Of a stretch of DNA of 64,000 nucleotides, positions 27,555-35,537 are shown piece by piece (within the stretch, counting starts at the first letter, position 1; each line of letters begins with the position of its first letter). A model generated the notes under the pieces. The model saw only the letters and a program-made list of their open reading frames with translations, was not told the DNA's origin and searched no databases. The position numbers and the translations under genes are program-made. This DNA comes from Melioribacteraceae bacterium. GTDB lineage: Bacteria > Bacteroidota > Ignavibacteria > Ignavibacteriales > Melioribacteraceae. The stretch lies in NCBI GenBank assembly GCA_035362835.1, contig DAOSDY010000001.1:1488001-1552000 (forward strand). Direction: 5' to 3'.

Positions 27555-27997
27555 TGATGATTCGCGTTGGGCAGTTGCCCTCCCGTTTTAGACGGGAGGA
27601 AGGAAAGTCCGAACTCCGCAGAACGAGGTGCCGGGTAACTCCCGGGGGCTCAAGTACGCAAGTCTTGAGTCACGGAAAGTGCCACAGAGAACATACCGCC
27701 CCGAGTTGATAGCGAGGGGTAAGGGTGAAAAGGCGAGGTAAGAGCTCACCGCTTCGATGGTAACATCGTTGCAGGGCAAACCCCACCTGGTGCAAGGTCA
27801 AGCAGAAGGTACCCCGATCTGATGGGTCTTATGATCTTTCAATCGGGGCAGGGTTGTTCGCCTTGAAATTCTGTTGCAAAACAGATTTGCCTTCGGGTGG
27901 ACCGCTGGATTACGGCAGCAATGCCGTGGCTAGATAAATAACTGCCGCCTCGGTTATACCGGGGAACAGAATTCGGCTTACAGACGCTGAATCATCA
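27555..27997 (+). ncRNA. rnpB: RNase P RNA (bacterial type A)
   Basis: This is the catalytic RNA that trims tRNA 5' ends. P1 is formed by GATGATTCGCGT (27556-27567) and ACGC-T-GAATCATC (27984-27996), twelve pairs with one bulged T. The conserved core is clear: AGGAAAGTCCGAACTCC near 27601 (P4 5' strand), AGGGTGAAAAGGCGAGG, CAAACCCCACCTGGTGCAAG, CTAGATAAATAACTGCC, and ACAGAATTCGGCTTACAG at about 27966-27983 (P4 3' strand). The exact ends are inferred from P1 pairing. An A+T-rich upstream segment should hold the promoter, but no box is convincing. The recJ start lies 25 bases after the 3' end. Confidence 0.95.
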
Positions 27998-28022
27998 TCG
28001 GTGTTCTTCTATAAATTGAAAT

Positions 28023-29738
28023 ATGGCAAAAACCCGATGGAAGTTGAAAGAAGCTCCGGATGAGAAATCGATTCTTGCATTATCCGACAGCTTAAATATT
28101 TCCCATGCTCTTGCTTCAATCCTGATACAAAGGAATATCACAAATTTCTTTGAAGCAAAGAATTTCTTCCGCCCGTCGCTTACAACGATTCACGATCCAT
28201 TCCTAATGAACGGAATGCAGGAAGCATCTATCCGCGTTATTAATGCTCTAACAAATAATGAAAAAATCTATATCTACGGCGACTATGACGTAGACGGAAC
28301 CTGTTCTGCCGCGTTAATGTATCTTTTCCTGAAAGAACTCGGCGCTGATGTTGAAACATATATTCCGAACCGTCTTACAGAAGGATATGGAATGTCGATT
28401 CAGAGCATCGATTATATTAAAGAACAAAAGACGGATCTCATAATTTCTGTTGATTGCGGAATAACGGCGGTTGAAGAAATCGAACACGCTAATTCACTCG
28501 GTATTGATGTAATAGTATGCGATCATCATCAGCCGAAAGAAGAACTCCCGAAAGCTTATGCAATTCTTGATCCGATTAAACCGGGATGTAATTACCCGTT
28601 CAAACATCTTTCGGGTGCCGGTGTTGCATTTAAATTAGCTTCGGCGGTAGGGGACAGGATCGGCAAGAAGGACATGGCTCTTAAGTACCTCGACCTAGTA
28701 GCTTTGGCAGGTGCGGCAGATATTGTACCTCTTGTTGATGAGAACAGAGTGCTTGTAAAAGAAGGGCTCGATTTGATCAACGCAAATCCGCGACCCGGGA
28801 TTGCCGCATTAATAAAAAGCGCAAGAATGGAACCGGGTAATCTAACCGCGGGACAAATAGTATTTACTATAGCACCAAGAGTAAATGCTGTGGGAAGACT
28901 GGGCGACGCAAACAGGGCGGTAGAACTTTTTACAACCGGCGATCCGAATAAGGCTGTTGAACTTGCGCAGGTTCTCGAAGATGAAAATACAAAACGGCGT
29001 ACTATCGATGAGGCAACATTTTCACACGCAATCGACATTGTTGAAACTTCCGTGAATCTGGACGCCGATCTGGGAATTGTTCTTCATGATAACGACTGGC
29101 ATCCGGGCGTAATCGGAATTGTTGCGTCGCGACTAGTAGAAAAGTTTCATAAACCGTCGGTTATGCTGACAACGATCGACGGTGTTGCTAAAGGATCTGC
29201 AAGGAGTATACCCGGTTTTAATATTTATGAAGCACTGCAGGGATGCGAGGATCTTCTTTTGCAATTCGGAGGTCATGAAGCAGCCGCAGGACTTGCGGTA
29301 GAGATAGAGAAAATTGATGAGTTCAGAAAACGATTCAATTCCATTTTGAAAACTAATATGAGGGAGAGCGATATTCTTCCGGAGATTCAGATTGATGCGA
29401 AGCTTGCCTTCTCAGAAATATCCCCAAAATTTTTACGCATTCTGGATCAGTTTGCTCCGTTCGGACCGGGTAATCTAAGGCCTGTATTCGTCAGCGAGAA
29501 TGTATCTCTTATTTATCCTCCGAGAATTGTTGGCACTAACCATCTTGTCACCTGTTTCAAGCAGAATGGTAATGATAAAGTTTTTGATGCTATCGGATTC
29601 AATCTCGGCGGTTTCGCGAGCCGTATTGATAAAGAAAAAAATTTGGTTGATATTGTGTACACCATTGAATCGACCACGAAGGATGGAAAATCGTATCCTC
29701 AGATCCGACTCAAGGATCTTCAGATAAAAGAAATATAG
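28023..29738 (+). CDS. recJ: Single-stranded-DNA-specific exonuclease RecJ
   Basis: RecJ is the 5'-to-3' single-strand exonuclease of recombination and mismatch repair. This 571-residue protein carries the DHH-family metal motifs GDYDVDG (87-92 region) and CDHHQP (about 161-166). The DHHA1 domain glycines appear in GSARSIPGFNIYEAL and FGGHEAAAGL, and an OB-like C-terminal domain follows (FAPFGPGNLRPVF). The ATG has no strong Shine-Dalgarno. It begins just after rnpB, so transcripts may be shared or RNase P RNA may be processed from them. yebC, ruvC and ruvA follow on the same strand with short gaps. Confidence 0.95.
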   Translation: MAKTRWKLKEAPDEKSILALSDSLNISHALASILIQRNITNFFEAKNFFRPSLTTIHDPFLMNGMQEASIRVINALTNNEKIYIYGDYDVDGTCSAALMYLFLKELGADVETYIPNRLTEGYGMSIQSIDYIKEQKTDLIISVDCGITAVEEIEHANSLGIDVIVCDHHQPKEELPKAYAILDPIKPGCNYPFKHLSGAGVAFKLASAVGDRIGKKDMALKYLDLVALAGAADIVPLVDENRVLVKEGLDLINANPRPGIAALIKSARMEPGNLTAGQIVFTIAPRVNAVGRLGDANRAVELFTTGDPNKAVELAQVLEDENTKRRTIDEATFSHAIDIVETSVNLDADLGIVLHDNDWHPGVIGIVASRLVEKFHKPSVMLTTIDGVAKGSARSIPGFNIYEALQGCEDLLLQFGGHEAAAGLAVEIEKIDEFRKRFNSILKTNMRESDILPEIQIDAKLAFSEISPKFLRILDQFAPFGPGNLRPVFVSENVSLIYPPRIVGTNHLVTCFKQNGNDKVFDAIGFNLGGFASRIDKEKNLVDIVYTIESTTKDGKSYPQIRLKDLQIKEI

Positions 29739-29762
29739 AAAATTAGAACCGGGAGTTAATTT

Positions 29763-30488
29763 ATGTCCGGACATTCAAAGTGGGCTACCATAAGGCGTAA
29801 AAAAGGAGCGCTCGATGCTAAGCGCGGAAAAATTTTTACGCGGCTGATCAGAGAAATTACAATCGCTGCCCGGCAGGGCGGAGGAGATCCGGACGGAAAT
29901 CCGCGTCTCCGTCTGGCTATTGATAATGCCAAAGCCGCTAATATGCCCGCAGATAATATAGAACGCGCAATTAAAAAAGCTACCGGCGAACTTGAAGGAT
30001 CCCAGATTAGCGAACTTACATATGAAGGTTACGGACCGGGCGGCGCCGCTTTGCTTGTTGAAGTCGCTACAGACAATAAAAACCGGACTGTTGCGGAGAT
30101 ACGGCACATCTTCAGCAAAGGAAACGGAAATATGGGTGAGACCGGATCTGTTGCCTGGATGTTTGAACATAAAGGCGTTATTACTGTCGGAAGAGAAGGT
30201 AGGTCGGAAGATGAAATGATGGAGATTGTTCTTGAAGCCGGCGCAGAGGATCTTCAAACAGAGGAAGAATTTTTTGTTATCACTACTTCGCTAGAGTCTT
30301 TTGAGCCGGTTAGAAAAATGCTGATTGATAAAAAATTCAATATCGAAAACGCATCATTGCAGTGGGTTGCAAAAAATCACCTCCCTCTTTCAGGCGATAC
30401 AGCTGAAAAAATGATGAAGTTGATCGACACCCTTGAAGAATGCGACGATGTTCAAAATGTATTTACTAATGCGGATTTTATAGACTGA
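29763..30488 (+). CDS. YebC/PmpR family protein
   Basis: This 241-residue protein is of the widespread YebC/TACO1 family, reported variously as a transcription regulator and as a factor that eases translation of difficult stretches. The diagnostic start MSGHSKWATIRRKKGALDAKRGK is present (shown here as its recognisable beginning, SGHSKWATI). NAKAANMPADNIERAIKKA and EGYGPGG also match. A GGGAG motif lies before the ATG. It lies between recJ and ruvC, with 5 bases to ruvC, matching the common yebC-ruvC-ruvA order. Confidence 0.95.
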   Translation: MSGHSKWATIRRKKGALDAKRGKIFTRLIREITIAARQGGGDPDGNPRLRLAIDNAKAANMPADNIERAIKKATGELEGSQISELTYEGYGPGGAALLVEVATDNKNRTVAEIRHIFSKGNGNMGETGSVAWMFEHKGVITVGREGRSEDEMMEIVLEAGAEDLQTEEEFFVITTSLESFEPVRKMLIDKKFNIENASLQWVAKNHLPLSGDTAEKMMKLIDTLEECDDVQNVFTNADFID

Positions 30489-30493
30489 CCATT

Positions 30494-31030
30494 ATGAGAA
30501 TACTTGGTGTTGACCCCGGAACACTTTTTACAGGTTATGGTATTGTTGATTTTCAAGGGAACGAGCTTGCTCATGTTGCTTCCGGAATAATTAAAATTCC
30601 TGCCACAAAGGAATTTGCCCCCCGACTTCAGTTGATTTATAATGAGCTTGATTTACTCATCAAGAAATTTATCCCTCAGGAATTTTCTCTGGAAACCTCA
30701 TTCTACGGAAAGAATGTTCAGTCGGCTCTAAAGATAGGTTATGCGCGAGGAGTCTCTCTTCTTGCGGCAATTAATAATAATCTTGAAATAAGAGAATATT
30801 CGCCGAGAGAAATTAAGAAAGCTGTTGTGGGCAACGGCGCTGCTTCTAAAGAACAGGTTCAGTATATGATAAGAAAACTGCTTTTTATACGTAAGGCGAA
30901 AGTTAAATTTGATGAGAGCGATGCATTAGCCGTTGCTGTCTGTCATGCTTTTAAGGTTTCGGCTCCAAATAAGAAAAGCAGAAACTGGAAAGAATTCGTT
31001 GAATCGAATCCTGAAAAATTAATCGGGTAA
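30494..31030 (+). CDS. ruvC: Holliday junction resolvase RuvC
   Basis: RuvC cuts Holliday junctions symmetrically in the RuvABC resolvasome. The RNase H-like fold carries all four catalytic acids: Asp7 (LGVDPG), Glu67 (SLETSF), Asp140 and Asp143 (KFDESDAL). The 178-residue length is normal. It is 5 bases after the yebC-family gene and 18 bases before ruvA. ruvB is not in this window. Confidence 0.95.
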   Translation: MRILGVDPGTLFTGYGIVDFQGNELAHVASGIIKIPATKEFAPRLQLIYNELDLLIKKFIPQEFSLETSFYGKNVQSALKIGYARGVSLLAAINNNLEIREYSPREIKKAVVGNGAASKEQVQYMIRKLLFIRKAKVKFDESDALAVAVCHAFKVSAPNKKSRNWKEFVESNPEKLIG

Positions 31031-31048
31031 TAATTAAGGTCTACAATT

Positions 31049-31636
31049 ATGATTGGCTATCTCAGCGGAAAAATAATCTCGAAAAAACCTACAAAGATTA
31101 TTATTGATGTAGGTGGTGTAGGTTATTTCGTAAATATCTCGATAAGTACTTTCGAAAAAATTGCAGACAGGGAAGAAGTTTCTCTCTACACTTACTTAAG
31201 TGTAAAAGAGGACGCACTCGATCTTTATGGATTTTATTCTATTGCCGAAAAGGAGATGTTTGAACTGTTAATTAGTGTAAGCGGAATCGGTCCTAAAACG
31301 GCTCAGAGTATTTTATCGGGTATTCAAATTGACGAATTAAAAGAAGCACTTAAAACCGGAAACCTTTCTCGAATAATTTCAGTTCCCGGAATTGGTAGAA
31401 AAACCGCAGAGCGGATGATGGTTGAATTGCGGGACAAAGTTGAATCCCTGGCAGGAAGCTCCGGTGACTCATCGATAGGGATTTCAAGTGTCCGGGGAGA
31501 TGCGATCGCGGCACTTGTTAATCTCGGTTATAATCAGAAAGTTGCGGACCGTGCGGTACGTGCTGTTACTGACAGGAATCCCAATATATCAATTGAGGAC
31601 CTAGTTAAGGAATCTTTGGCAATTCTGAATAATTAA
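31049..31636 (+). CDS. ruvA: Holliday junction branch migration protein RuvA
   Basis: RuvA tetramers bind Holliday junctions and load the RuvB motor. This 195-residue protein has the N-terminal OB domain (MIGYLSGKI, GVGYFVNIS). Two helix-hairpin-helix motifs follow (VSGIGPKTAQSIL and VPGIGRKTAERMM), then a C-terminal domain that contacts RuvB (AIAALVNLGYNQKVADRAV). It is the last gene of recJ-yebC-ruvC-ruvA, and a bidirectional terminator follows. Confidence 0.95.
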   Translation: MIGYLSGKIISKKPTKIIIDVGGVGYFVNISISTFEKIADREEVSLYTYLSVKEDALDLYGFYSIAEKEMFELLISVSGIGPKTAQSILSGIQIDELKEALKTGNLSRIISVPGIGRKTAERMMVELRDKVESLAGSSGDSSIGISSVRGDAIAALVNLGYNQKVADRAVRAVTDRNPNISIEDLVKESLAILNN

Positions 31637-31690
31637 AAAAAGCGTCACTCTAGGAATGGTATGCCTGGACTGACGCTTCAGTTTAATTTT
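31635..31690. terminator. Bidirectional terminator between ruvA and the M56 peptidase gene
   Basis: The arms AAGCGTCA (31640-31647) and TGACGCTT (31671-31678) pair perfectly. Inside, TCTAGG/CCTGGA adds six pairs. Seven A precede it, giving a clean T-run on the minus strand. On the plus strand TTTAATTTTTA follows. It ends both convergent operons. Confidence 0.85.
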
Positions 31691-31693
31691 TAC

Positions 31694-33724
31694 TCAATCA
31701 TTAATTCTAATTTTGTTTTTCCCTTCTATTTTTTTCCCGGTGTGTTTTTCATACAGATCTTTGTATTTCTTATGTAAATCGGCCGAAACCCTCTTACCGT
31801 TCACTTCCATTTTATCCTCCGAGAGAACCAACTCGTCTATTTCGTCATCGCTGCCGATAATTCCATCCACAACAAGTTCAGCTTTCATTTCTTTTATAAA
31901 AGCTCCGAATTTTTTCATTTCGACACTGAACTCTTTCATCTTTTCGTTGAAACCTTTCATGTTCTCATTAAACTCTCCCATATTCCACTTATGTTCTTTC
32001 ATTTTTTCGCGGAACTCTTCCATATTATTTTTTAAGTCATCTTTCCATTGATCCCATTCCTCCTCGTCGAATGCAATTGGAGGAACCGGAGGAATATGAA
32101 TTGGGGGGATTTCAATTTTCGGGATGTGAATCGGTGGTACAACGAAAGAGTGATCTGCAAATCCATCCTTCAGTTCGTTCCTCAGGTCTTTCATCGCTTC
32201 GCGAAGTTCGGATAAGTCCGGTTGTGGTATATCGAACTCAAAATCAAAGTCAAAATTATCTTTCTGAAGATCTTTCATTTTATCCCGTAACTCTTTCATT
32301 TTTTCTTTGTAATCCCGAGCGATCTTCTGATACTCTTCTTTATTTTTTTTGTATTCCTGCAATTCATACTCGTATTCGTCAAATTTTTTCTGAATCTTGG
32401 ATTCGTATCTGTTCAACTCGTTGTCCGGTACTTTTTCGCCGTTAATTGAAAGACTGATTAGTTTGCCATCCTCCAATCTTGCCTTATAACGGATCCTCTC
32501 GCCATTTTCCTTTTCCGTGAATCTTAAAGTCCGTTTTCCCTTTTTCAACCCGCTTGTATCCGGTGCTGAAAAAAAGTTTGGGTAAGTTTCAGTATTCGAA
32601 TTATTATCGATTTCCGGTTCGATCGGATTGTTGAAGAAGGATGCGTAGTTAGTTTTTCCCTTCAAGTTTGCAAATGAATTGCCTGAGTATAAAGAAGCTA
32701 CCGCCAGAAGAATTATAAGTGCAGCAAAGGCGGCGAATTTAATCCCGTAGGAGAGACGGTTGTTGGTTTTTCCGTTCATTCTTTTTATCCTCCTGTAAAG
32801 TTGTTTTCCATTTCCATTGGCGGCAAGGACTAGAGTTGACCGCCTGCCGCGAAACTCCTGTATGTTTAATAGTGCATTTGAATATAAAACTGTATCGCCG
32901 CATAGTTGCAATGCGATATCATCGCAGCAGTTTTCCCGCTCCCGGCGTATTATTGATGAGATCCACCAGACAGCTGGATGGTAAAAGAAAATTGCTTCTG
33001 CTAAACTCTGAAAAAGATTAACCAGAAAGTCATAACGTTTGATATGAGCCAGTTCGTGAGCAATTATTGCTTCAACCTGATTATGCGGAATGCCTGCAAG
33101 AATTCCTATCGGCAGCAGTATTAACGGTTTAAAATACCCGATTGCAACCGGAACATTAACAAGAACCGATTCCAATACCGAGACAGGCCGATTAATTTTT
33201 GCCCGGGCAGAAAGTGATTTAATTTTCTGATCCCAGAAATCCGGTAGATGGTTAACGCCCGAGCCTCGTAATCTCTGGACATAAATCACGCCGCCGGCAA
33301 ACCGGAACGAAAAAAACAATAGCCCTGCTATCCATACAAAAAATATTTCTGTTCTGTAAAAGTCAAAAAAAGATTTCGATTCATTAAAAATATTCGAGAA
33401 GACGTAAGATGTGCCTGACTCTGTCTCATTTTCAATTTCAATTAAGCCTAAGACTTGTACTCTCGTTTCTTCTGATTGAGTACCCGGACCGGGATTCTTA
33501 TCGGTTGAATATACTTCTGAAAACGTAGCCATTGAACATATAACGAAGAATAAAAGAGCAGCGACAGATATTTTATAGAGCAGCCTCGAATTCTTTTTTT
33601 GAAGAATTGAAAGGGCTATTCCAAGAACAAGGGAAATAATGAGTCCCTGCCAGATTGAATGAAAAATTGTTAATCCGACGGCTTCAATAAAATTTTCCGG
33701 GATTAAATTGTAAATAAAGTTCAT
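31694..33724 (-). CDS. BlaR1/MecR1-like M56 membrane metallopeptidase with heptad-repeat tail
   Basis: This 676-residue membrane protease partners with the BlaI-type repressor upstream. It has four membrane helices (about 12-40, 48-68, 124-148, 328-348). The zinc site is HELAH at 223-227, with a downstream Glu in RRERENCCDD (about 260-269). It has no penicillin-binding domain. The extracytoplasmic tail (350-676) is highly charged. It includes a Pro-rich segment (PPIHIPKIEIPPIHIPP) and then at least six consecutive heptads of the form F-x3-M-x2 (FREKMKE, FNENMKG, FNEKMKE, FSVEMKK). The signal sensed is unknown. Its start overlaps the blaI stop by 4 bases. Confidence 0.88.
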   Translation of the reverse strand: MNFIYNLIPENFIEAVGLTIFHSIWQGLIISLVLGIALSILQKKNSRLLYKISVAALLFFVICSMATFSEVYSTDKNPGPGTQSEETRVQVLGLIEIENETESGTSYVFSNIFNESKSFFDFYRTEIFFVWIAGLLFFSFRFAGGVIYVQRLRGSGVNHLPDFWDQKIKSLSARAKINRPVSVLESVLVNVPVAIGYFKPLILLPIGILAGIPHNQVEAIIAHELAHIKRYDFLVNLFQSLAEAIFFYHPAVWWISSIIRRERENCCDDIALQLCGDTVLYSNALLNIQEFRGRRSTLVLAANGNGKQLYRRIKRMNGKTNNRLSYGIKFAAFAALIILLAVASLYSGNSFANLKGKTNYASFFNNPIEPEIDNNSNTETYPNFFSAPDTSGLKKGKRTLRFTEKENGERIRYKARLEDGKLISLSINGEKVPDNELNRYESKIQKKFDEYEYELQEYKKNKEEYQKIARDYKEKMKELRDKMKDLQKDNFDFDFEFDIPQPDLSELREAMKDLRNELKDGFADHSFVVPPIHIPKIEIPPIHIPPVPPIAFDEEEWDQWKDDLKNNMEEFREKMKEHKWNMGEFNENMKGFNEKMKEFSVEMKKFGAFIKEMKAELVVDGIIGSDDEIDELVLSEDKMEVNGKRVSADLHKKYKDLYEKHTGKKIEGKNKIRIND

Positions 33725-34110
33725 TGATCCCCCCGATCAATGTTATTAATCAGTTCTCTGATTTTATTCAATTCATCTTTGGAAGGTTTGCTGTTGCCGA
33801 GAGCCTGCATAACAAGTTTGGCCGCCGATCCGCTGAAAGCCGTTTCAAGAAGTTTATCGATTAATGCCGTCTGAATCTGATCCTCCTCAAGCGAAGCTGA
33901 ATAGACATGACTTCTTTCCTCCTCATTCCTTTTAACCAGACCTTTATCGAACATGATCTGCATCAGCTTGAGTGTAGTTGTGTATCCGACATCTTTTTTC
34001 TGATTCAGATTTTCATTTACTATTTTAACTGTAGAAGGTCCGTTCCTCCATAAAATCTGAAGTATCTCAAGCTCAGAATCAGTCGGCTTCGGAATCTGTT
34101 TCTTACTCAT
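33721..34110 (-). CDS. BlaI/MecI/CopY family transcriptional repressor
   Basis: This 129-residue winged-helix repressor is of the type inactivated by an M56 membrane protease. The conserved family pattern is present: PTDSELEILQILWRNGPSTV, then YTTTLKLMQIMFDKGLVKR (recognition helix), with a helical C-terminal dimerisation part. It is first in a two-gene operon, with its stop overlapping the M56 start as ATGA. A palindromic operator candidate overlaps its promoter. The repressed targets may go beyond this operon, as in other Bacteroidota. Confidence 0.93.
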   Translation of the reverse strand: MSKKQIPKPTDSELEILQILWRNGPSTVKIVNENLNQKKDVGYTTTLKLMQIMFDKGLVKRNEEERSHVYSASLEEDQIQTALIDKLLETAFSGSAAKLVMQALGNSKPSKDELNKIRELINNIDRGDQ

Positions 34111-34145
34111 ATAAAACTCCGGATCTTTGAATATTCAGACGCCCG

Positions 34146-34175
34146 GTTATACGAAAGGTTTCGTAGTATGCGAAA
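34146..34175 (-). promoter_or_regulatory. BlaI-type operator and promoter of the blaI-M56 operon
   Basis: On the minus strand TTCGCA (34174-34169) and TATAAC (34151-34146) are exactly 17 bases apart, a plausible promoter. Across it lies TACGAAAGGTTTCGTA (34150-34165), a perfect 7-bp dyad. A third half-site, TGCGAAA (34169-34175), matches 6 of 7 bases. The repeat of one half-site three times between -35 and -10 suggests a repressor operator. The sequence differs from the TACATATGTA core known for Staphylococcus/Bacillus BlaI. Confidence 0.65.
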
Positions 34176-34283
34176 AAAAATCCGGTACCTTTTTTATTAC
34201 CCCCTATATGGTTGAAAAATGTGGAAATTTTAGAAAATTCCTTTGATTTGATTATTTTCCAAATGAATAATGTGGGGAATTTC

Positions 34284-35450
34284 ATGAATTACTATTCTCA
34301 CCTTGAATGCGGTTATTGCAAAAAAACTTTTGATAAAAACAGAATCTGGAATTTATGCCCCGATTGCGGGAAACCTCTGCTTGCAAGGTATGATGTTGAT
34401 TCAGCAAGAAAAGTATTTAAAAAAGAAATATTGAAGGAGAGAGAAAAAACTCTCTGGCGGTATTCTGAAATGCTTCCTCTCGAAAATCAGAAATTCAGAT
34501 TGTCTTTGGGCGAAGGATTTACTCCACTGATTAAATCCACAACTCTTGGTTTCGAATCAGGAATAAAAAATCTTTACATAAAAGATGAGGGATTAAATCC
34601 GACTACATCGTTCAAAGCGAGAGGATTATGTGTCGCGATTTCCAAAGCATATGAACTCGGCATCAGGGAAGTATCTATACCATCTGCGGGAAATGCTGCG
34701 GGCGCGATGAGCGCATATGCGGCTCTTGCCGGAATGAAATCGTTTGTCTTTATGCCTAAAGATGTGCCTGAACCTTTTATTGCTGAATGTAAGGCTCTTG
34801 GTGCGGAAGTAACTCTTGTTAATGGATTAATTAATGATTGCGGTAAACTTGCCGCCGAAGGCGTAAAAGAATTCGGCCGCTTCGATGTATCTACTCTGAA
34901 AGAACCTTTCAGAATTGAAGGGAAGAAAACAATGGGATATGAGATTGCAGAACAGTTGAACTGGAATCTTCCCGATGTAATAATCTATCCGACAGGTGGC
35001 GGAACCGGACTCGTAGGAATGTGGAAAGCGTTTGACGAGATGGAAAAACTAGGATGGATCGGCTCTAAACGTCCGCGTATGGTCTCTGTTCAATCATCCG
35101 GATGCGCTCCGATGGTAAAAGCATTTGAAGAAGGAAAAGAATTTGCCGAAATGTGGAAAGGCGCTAAGACGGTTGCCGACGGATTACGTGTCCCGGCCGC
35201 TATAGGCGACTTCCTGATACTGAGAGCAATAAGAGAAAGTAACGGAACAGCAGTATCTGTTACCGATGAAGAGCTTGTAAACTCCGCAAAACAGATCGGA
35301 AGAACTACCGGAATCTTCGCCTCTCCTGAGGGAGGCGCAACGCTGGCTGCAATGAAAAAAATGAAATCAATCAATTGGATCAAAGATGACGAAACAGTAA
35401 TTCTCTTCAATACGGGAAGCGGACATAAGTATATGCATCTTTATAAATGA
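34284..35450 (+). CDS. thrC: Threonine synthase with N-terminal zinc-ribbon-like Cys quartet
   Basis: This 388-residue PLP enzyme converts O-phosphohomoserine to threonine. Cys9, Cys12, Cys25 and Cys28 (CGYC and CPDCG) form a zinc-ribbon-like head, common in one class of threonine synthases. The PLP Lys111 lies in PTTSFKARG. The phosphate-binding loop is GGGTGLVGMW, with AGNAAGAMSAYAA earlier. Homology to other fold-II enzymes such as threonine deaminase is close, so another role is possible but less likely. I chose ATG 34284, preceded by GGGGAA, over in-frame starts at 34263 and 34212. It is divergent from blaI. Confidence 0.88.
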   Translation: MNYYSHLECGYCKKTFDKNRIWNLCPDCGKPLLARYDVDSARKVFKKEILKEREKTLWRYSEMLPLENQKFRLSLGEGFTPLIKSTTLGFESGIKNLYIKDEGLNPTTSFKARGLCVAISKAYELGIREVSIPSAGNAAGAMSAYAALAGMKSFVFMPKDVPEPFIAECKALGAEVTLVNGLINDCGKLAAEGVKEFGRFDVSTLKEPFRIEGKKTMGYEIAEQLNWNLPDVIIYPTGGGTGLVGMWKAFDEMEKLGWIGSKRPRMVSVQSSGCAPMVKAFEEGKEFAEMWKGAKTVADGLRVPAAIGDFLILRAIRESNGTAVSVTDEELVNSAKQIGRTTGIFASPEGGATLAAMKKMKSINWIKDDETVILFNTGSGHKYMHLYK

Positions 35451-35501
35451 TCAATTAATCTGTTTACGTTATGCCTAATAGAGCATCTATTTATAATTCA
35501 C

Positions 35502-35535
35502 CGCGAACTCTGCGTATTACTCTGCGATCTTCGCG
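35502..35535. repeat. Degenerate CGCAGAG-type intergenic repeat with terminal inverted arms
   Basis: CGCGAA (35502-35507) and TTCGCG (35530-35535) are inverted, and the interior holds CTCTGCG twice (35508-35514 and 35520-35526). On the opposite strand this reads as a chain of GCGAAG / CGCAGAG units. I recall similar chains as dispersed intergenic repeats in environmental bacterial genomes, but I cannot check that here. It lies between the convergent thrC and NHL genes. A T-run (ATCTTTTTTA) follows, so it may also act as a weak terminator for thrC. Confidence 0.5.
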
Positions 35536-35537
35536 TG

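Noticed and set aside
27588..27779. Minus-strand frame of 63 residues inside the RNase P RNA
   Set aside because: It lies within a structural RNA with conserved core motifs.
29775..30257. Minus-strand frame of 160 residues opposite the yebC-family gene
   Set aside because: It is fully antisense to a well-conserved gene, with no separate start signal.
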